A DNA stretch of 5,937 nt from Candidatus Saccharicenans sp. Its GTDB lineage: Bacteria; Acidobacteriota; Aminicenantia; Aminicenantales; Saccharicenantaceae. Shown here one piece after another: positions 5,115-5,937 of the stretch. Below the pieces are notes generated by a model. That model did not search any database and was not told the origin of the DNA. It saw only the letters and a list, made by a program, of their open reading frames with translations. The translations under genes were made by a program, and so were the position numbers. Every line of letters begins with the position of its first letter. Within the stretch, counting starts at the first letter, position 1. The stretch spans positions 1-5,937 of the forward strand of contig JANLGB010000009.1 of assembly GCA_024653405.1 (NCBI GenBank), read 5' to 3'.

Positions 5115-5937
5115 TTTTCACCGACCCGAAGTTCAGGATAGAGAGTTTGAATTAGCTGACGGTAGGCTTGGACCAGTCGCGGCGAGAACCGACTGAATTG
5201 GTCTTCCGGTAAAAAAAAGAAGCTTCCCCGGGCCAGGGCTTGAATTTTCCCGAAGGCCGGCTGACTCTTAAACCAGGTCCGGGCCCGGTCAAAATCCTGT
5301 TGGCTGCGACACACAATGAGAATCATCTCTGGGTTGTCCCGGATTAACTTTTCGCGGTTGTAGACCAACCAGGTACCCTTAAGCCGGCCGGAAGCATTCT
5401 CAGCCCGGGCCCTTTCCAGCAGGTGGCTGAGGTAGCTGTCGCGGCCACAGGTCCACAGCCCGGAACCCTGTCCGAAGAGAGTCAGGAAAACCCTTTTGGC
5501 CGGCCCCGCCCGGGGCAGGCTCTTTTCTATACTCTGTATCTGGCTCCTGAGGTCAGAAACCAAGCCGACGGCCTGTTCCTGGCGGCAGGTCAGCTGGCCG
5601 ATTCTAAGAATCAGGTTGAACAGGTCGTCAAAAGTCCGGCCAGCATCAAAAACATAAACCGGGAGCCGGTCGCGGTATAACCGGTCCACCACCCTTTTGG
5701 GATTGCCGCGGAAACCCAGCACCAGGTCTGGCTCGAGGCTGCGGATCTTTTCCAGATTGAGGTCCACCAGGCCGCCCACCACTTCCTTTTTCCTGGCGTC
5801 TTCCGGGTAGTCGCAGTATCTGGTAACCCCGATTAATTCCTGGTTGAGACCGAGGGCGAATAGAATCTCGGTCAGGTTGGGGGCCAGGGAAATTATTCGC
5901 CCAGGACAGGAAGCCAGGCGCACCCGATGTCCCAGGT
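5111..5937 (-). CDS. btuF: BtuF-like periplasmic corrinoid/metal-chelate binding protein (5' end outside window)
   Basis: This is a substrate-binding protein of a BtuFCD-type ABC importer, which would capture a corrinoid (or a related iron-siderophore complex) outside the inner membrane and hand it to the permease. The visible 274 codons begin LGHRVRLASCPGRIISLAPN, which matches the family opening (LG-R-V-L...P-RI-SLAP) followed by LTEILFALG. A GVTRYCDYP motif comes next; YC-YP is typical of BtuF-like members. After it are LEPDLVLG and a second lobe containing GLWTCGRDSYLSHLLE, which aligns with the usual G-G-.-L..LL region. The reading frame stays open to the right edge. The GTG at 5923 lies inside the conserved domain, so it is not the likely start. 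The true start, signal peptide or lipobox must lie upstream. The stop overlaps the permease start as ATGA, so the two are translationally coupled. The family assignment is firm. The choice of B12 over other chelates is an inference. Confidence 0.88.
   Translation of the reverse strand, partial: LGHRVRLASCPGRIISLAPNLTEILFALGLNQELIGVTRYCDYPEDARKKEVVGGLVDLNLEKIRSLEPDLVLGFRGNPKRVVDRLYRDRLPVYVFDAGRTFDDLFNLILRIGQLTCRQEQAVGLVSDLRSQIQSIEKSLPRAGPAKRVFLTLFGQGSGLWTCGRDSYLSHLLERARAENASGRLKGTWLVYNREKLIRDNPEMILIVCRSQQDFDRARTWFKSQPAFGKIQALARGSFFFLPEDQFSRFSPRLVQAYRQLIQTLYPELRVGEK

Noticed and set aside
5921..5923. GTG start for the BtuF-like protein
   Set aside because: The frame continues upstream as LGHR, part of the conserved LG-R-V opening, and no signal peptide would be present with this start.
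1..5937. Mobile elements, CRISPR arrays, tRNA or rRNA genes
   Set aside because: No transposase or integrase motifs, no regularly spaced repeats and no tRNA-like or rRNA-like sequence were seen; protein-coding genes fill nearly all of the window.

Overview
The window is a bacterial chromosomal segment in which every gene I can support lies on the minus strand, so transcription runs from high to low coordinates. GC content looks to be in the low-to-mid 50s by eye. I cannot name the organism. The exported hydrolase, the vitamin B12-type uptake genes, DUF948/YtxH-like envelope proteins and comEC fit a free-living bacterium, but none of them is diagnostic of a phylum.

In order of transcription: (1) 5111-5937, a BtuF-like substrate-binding protein cut by the right edge. 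(2) 4125-5114, a FecCD/BtuC permease overlapping it by 4 bp (ATGA). (3) A 69-bp gap with a possible promoter. (4) 3684-4055, a small DUF948-like membrane/coiled-coil protein. (5) 3365-3694, a YtxH-like protein overlapping it by 11 bp and carrying a strong ribosome binding site. (6) 2092-3315, an exported M20-family amidohydrolase whose reading frame breaks near its C-terminus; the missing tail is readable in another frame to 1986. (7) 1-1982, the first 660 codons of comEC, starting 3 nt after the hydrolase's restored stop and running off the left edge. No stretch longer than 69 bp lacks a gene.

Three functional modules can be read. BtuF and BtuC would bring a corrinoid (or a similar metal chelate) across the inner membrane, but the ATPase they need is not next to them on the downstream side. 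The DUF948/YtxH pair looks like a stress- or envelope-related membrane unit of unknown exact role. The M20 hydrolase and ComEC are tightly coupled: the first is probably secreted and removes acyl or amino-acid groups, and the second is the DNA-uptake channel.

The strongest anomaly is a one-base frame disruption in the M20 gene (about 2120-2148) that removes the last metal-binding histidine. I found no clearly undescribed system; the remaining observations are modest.
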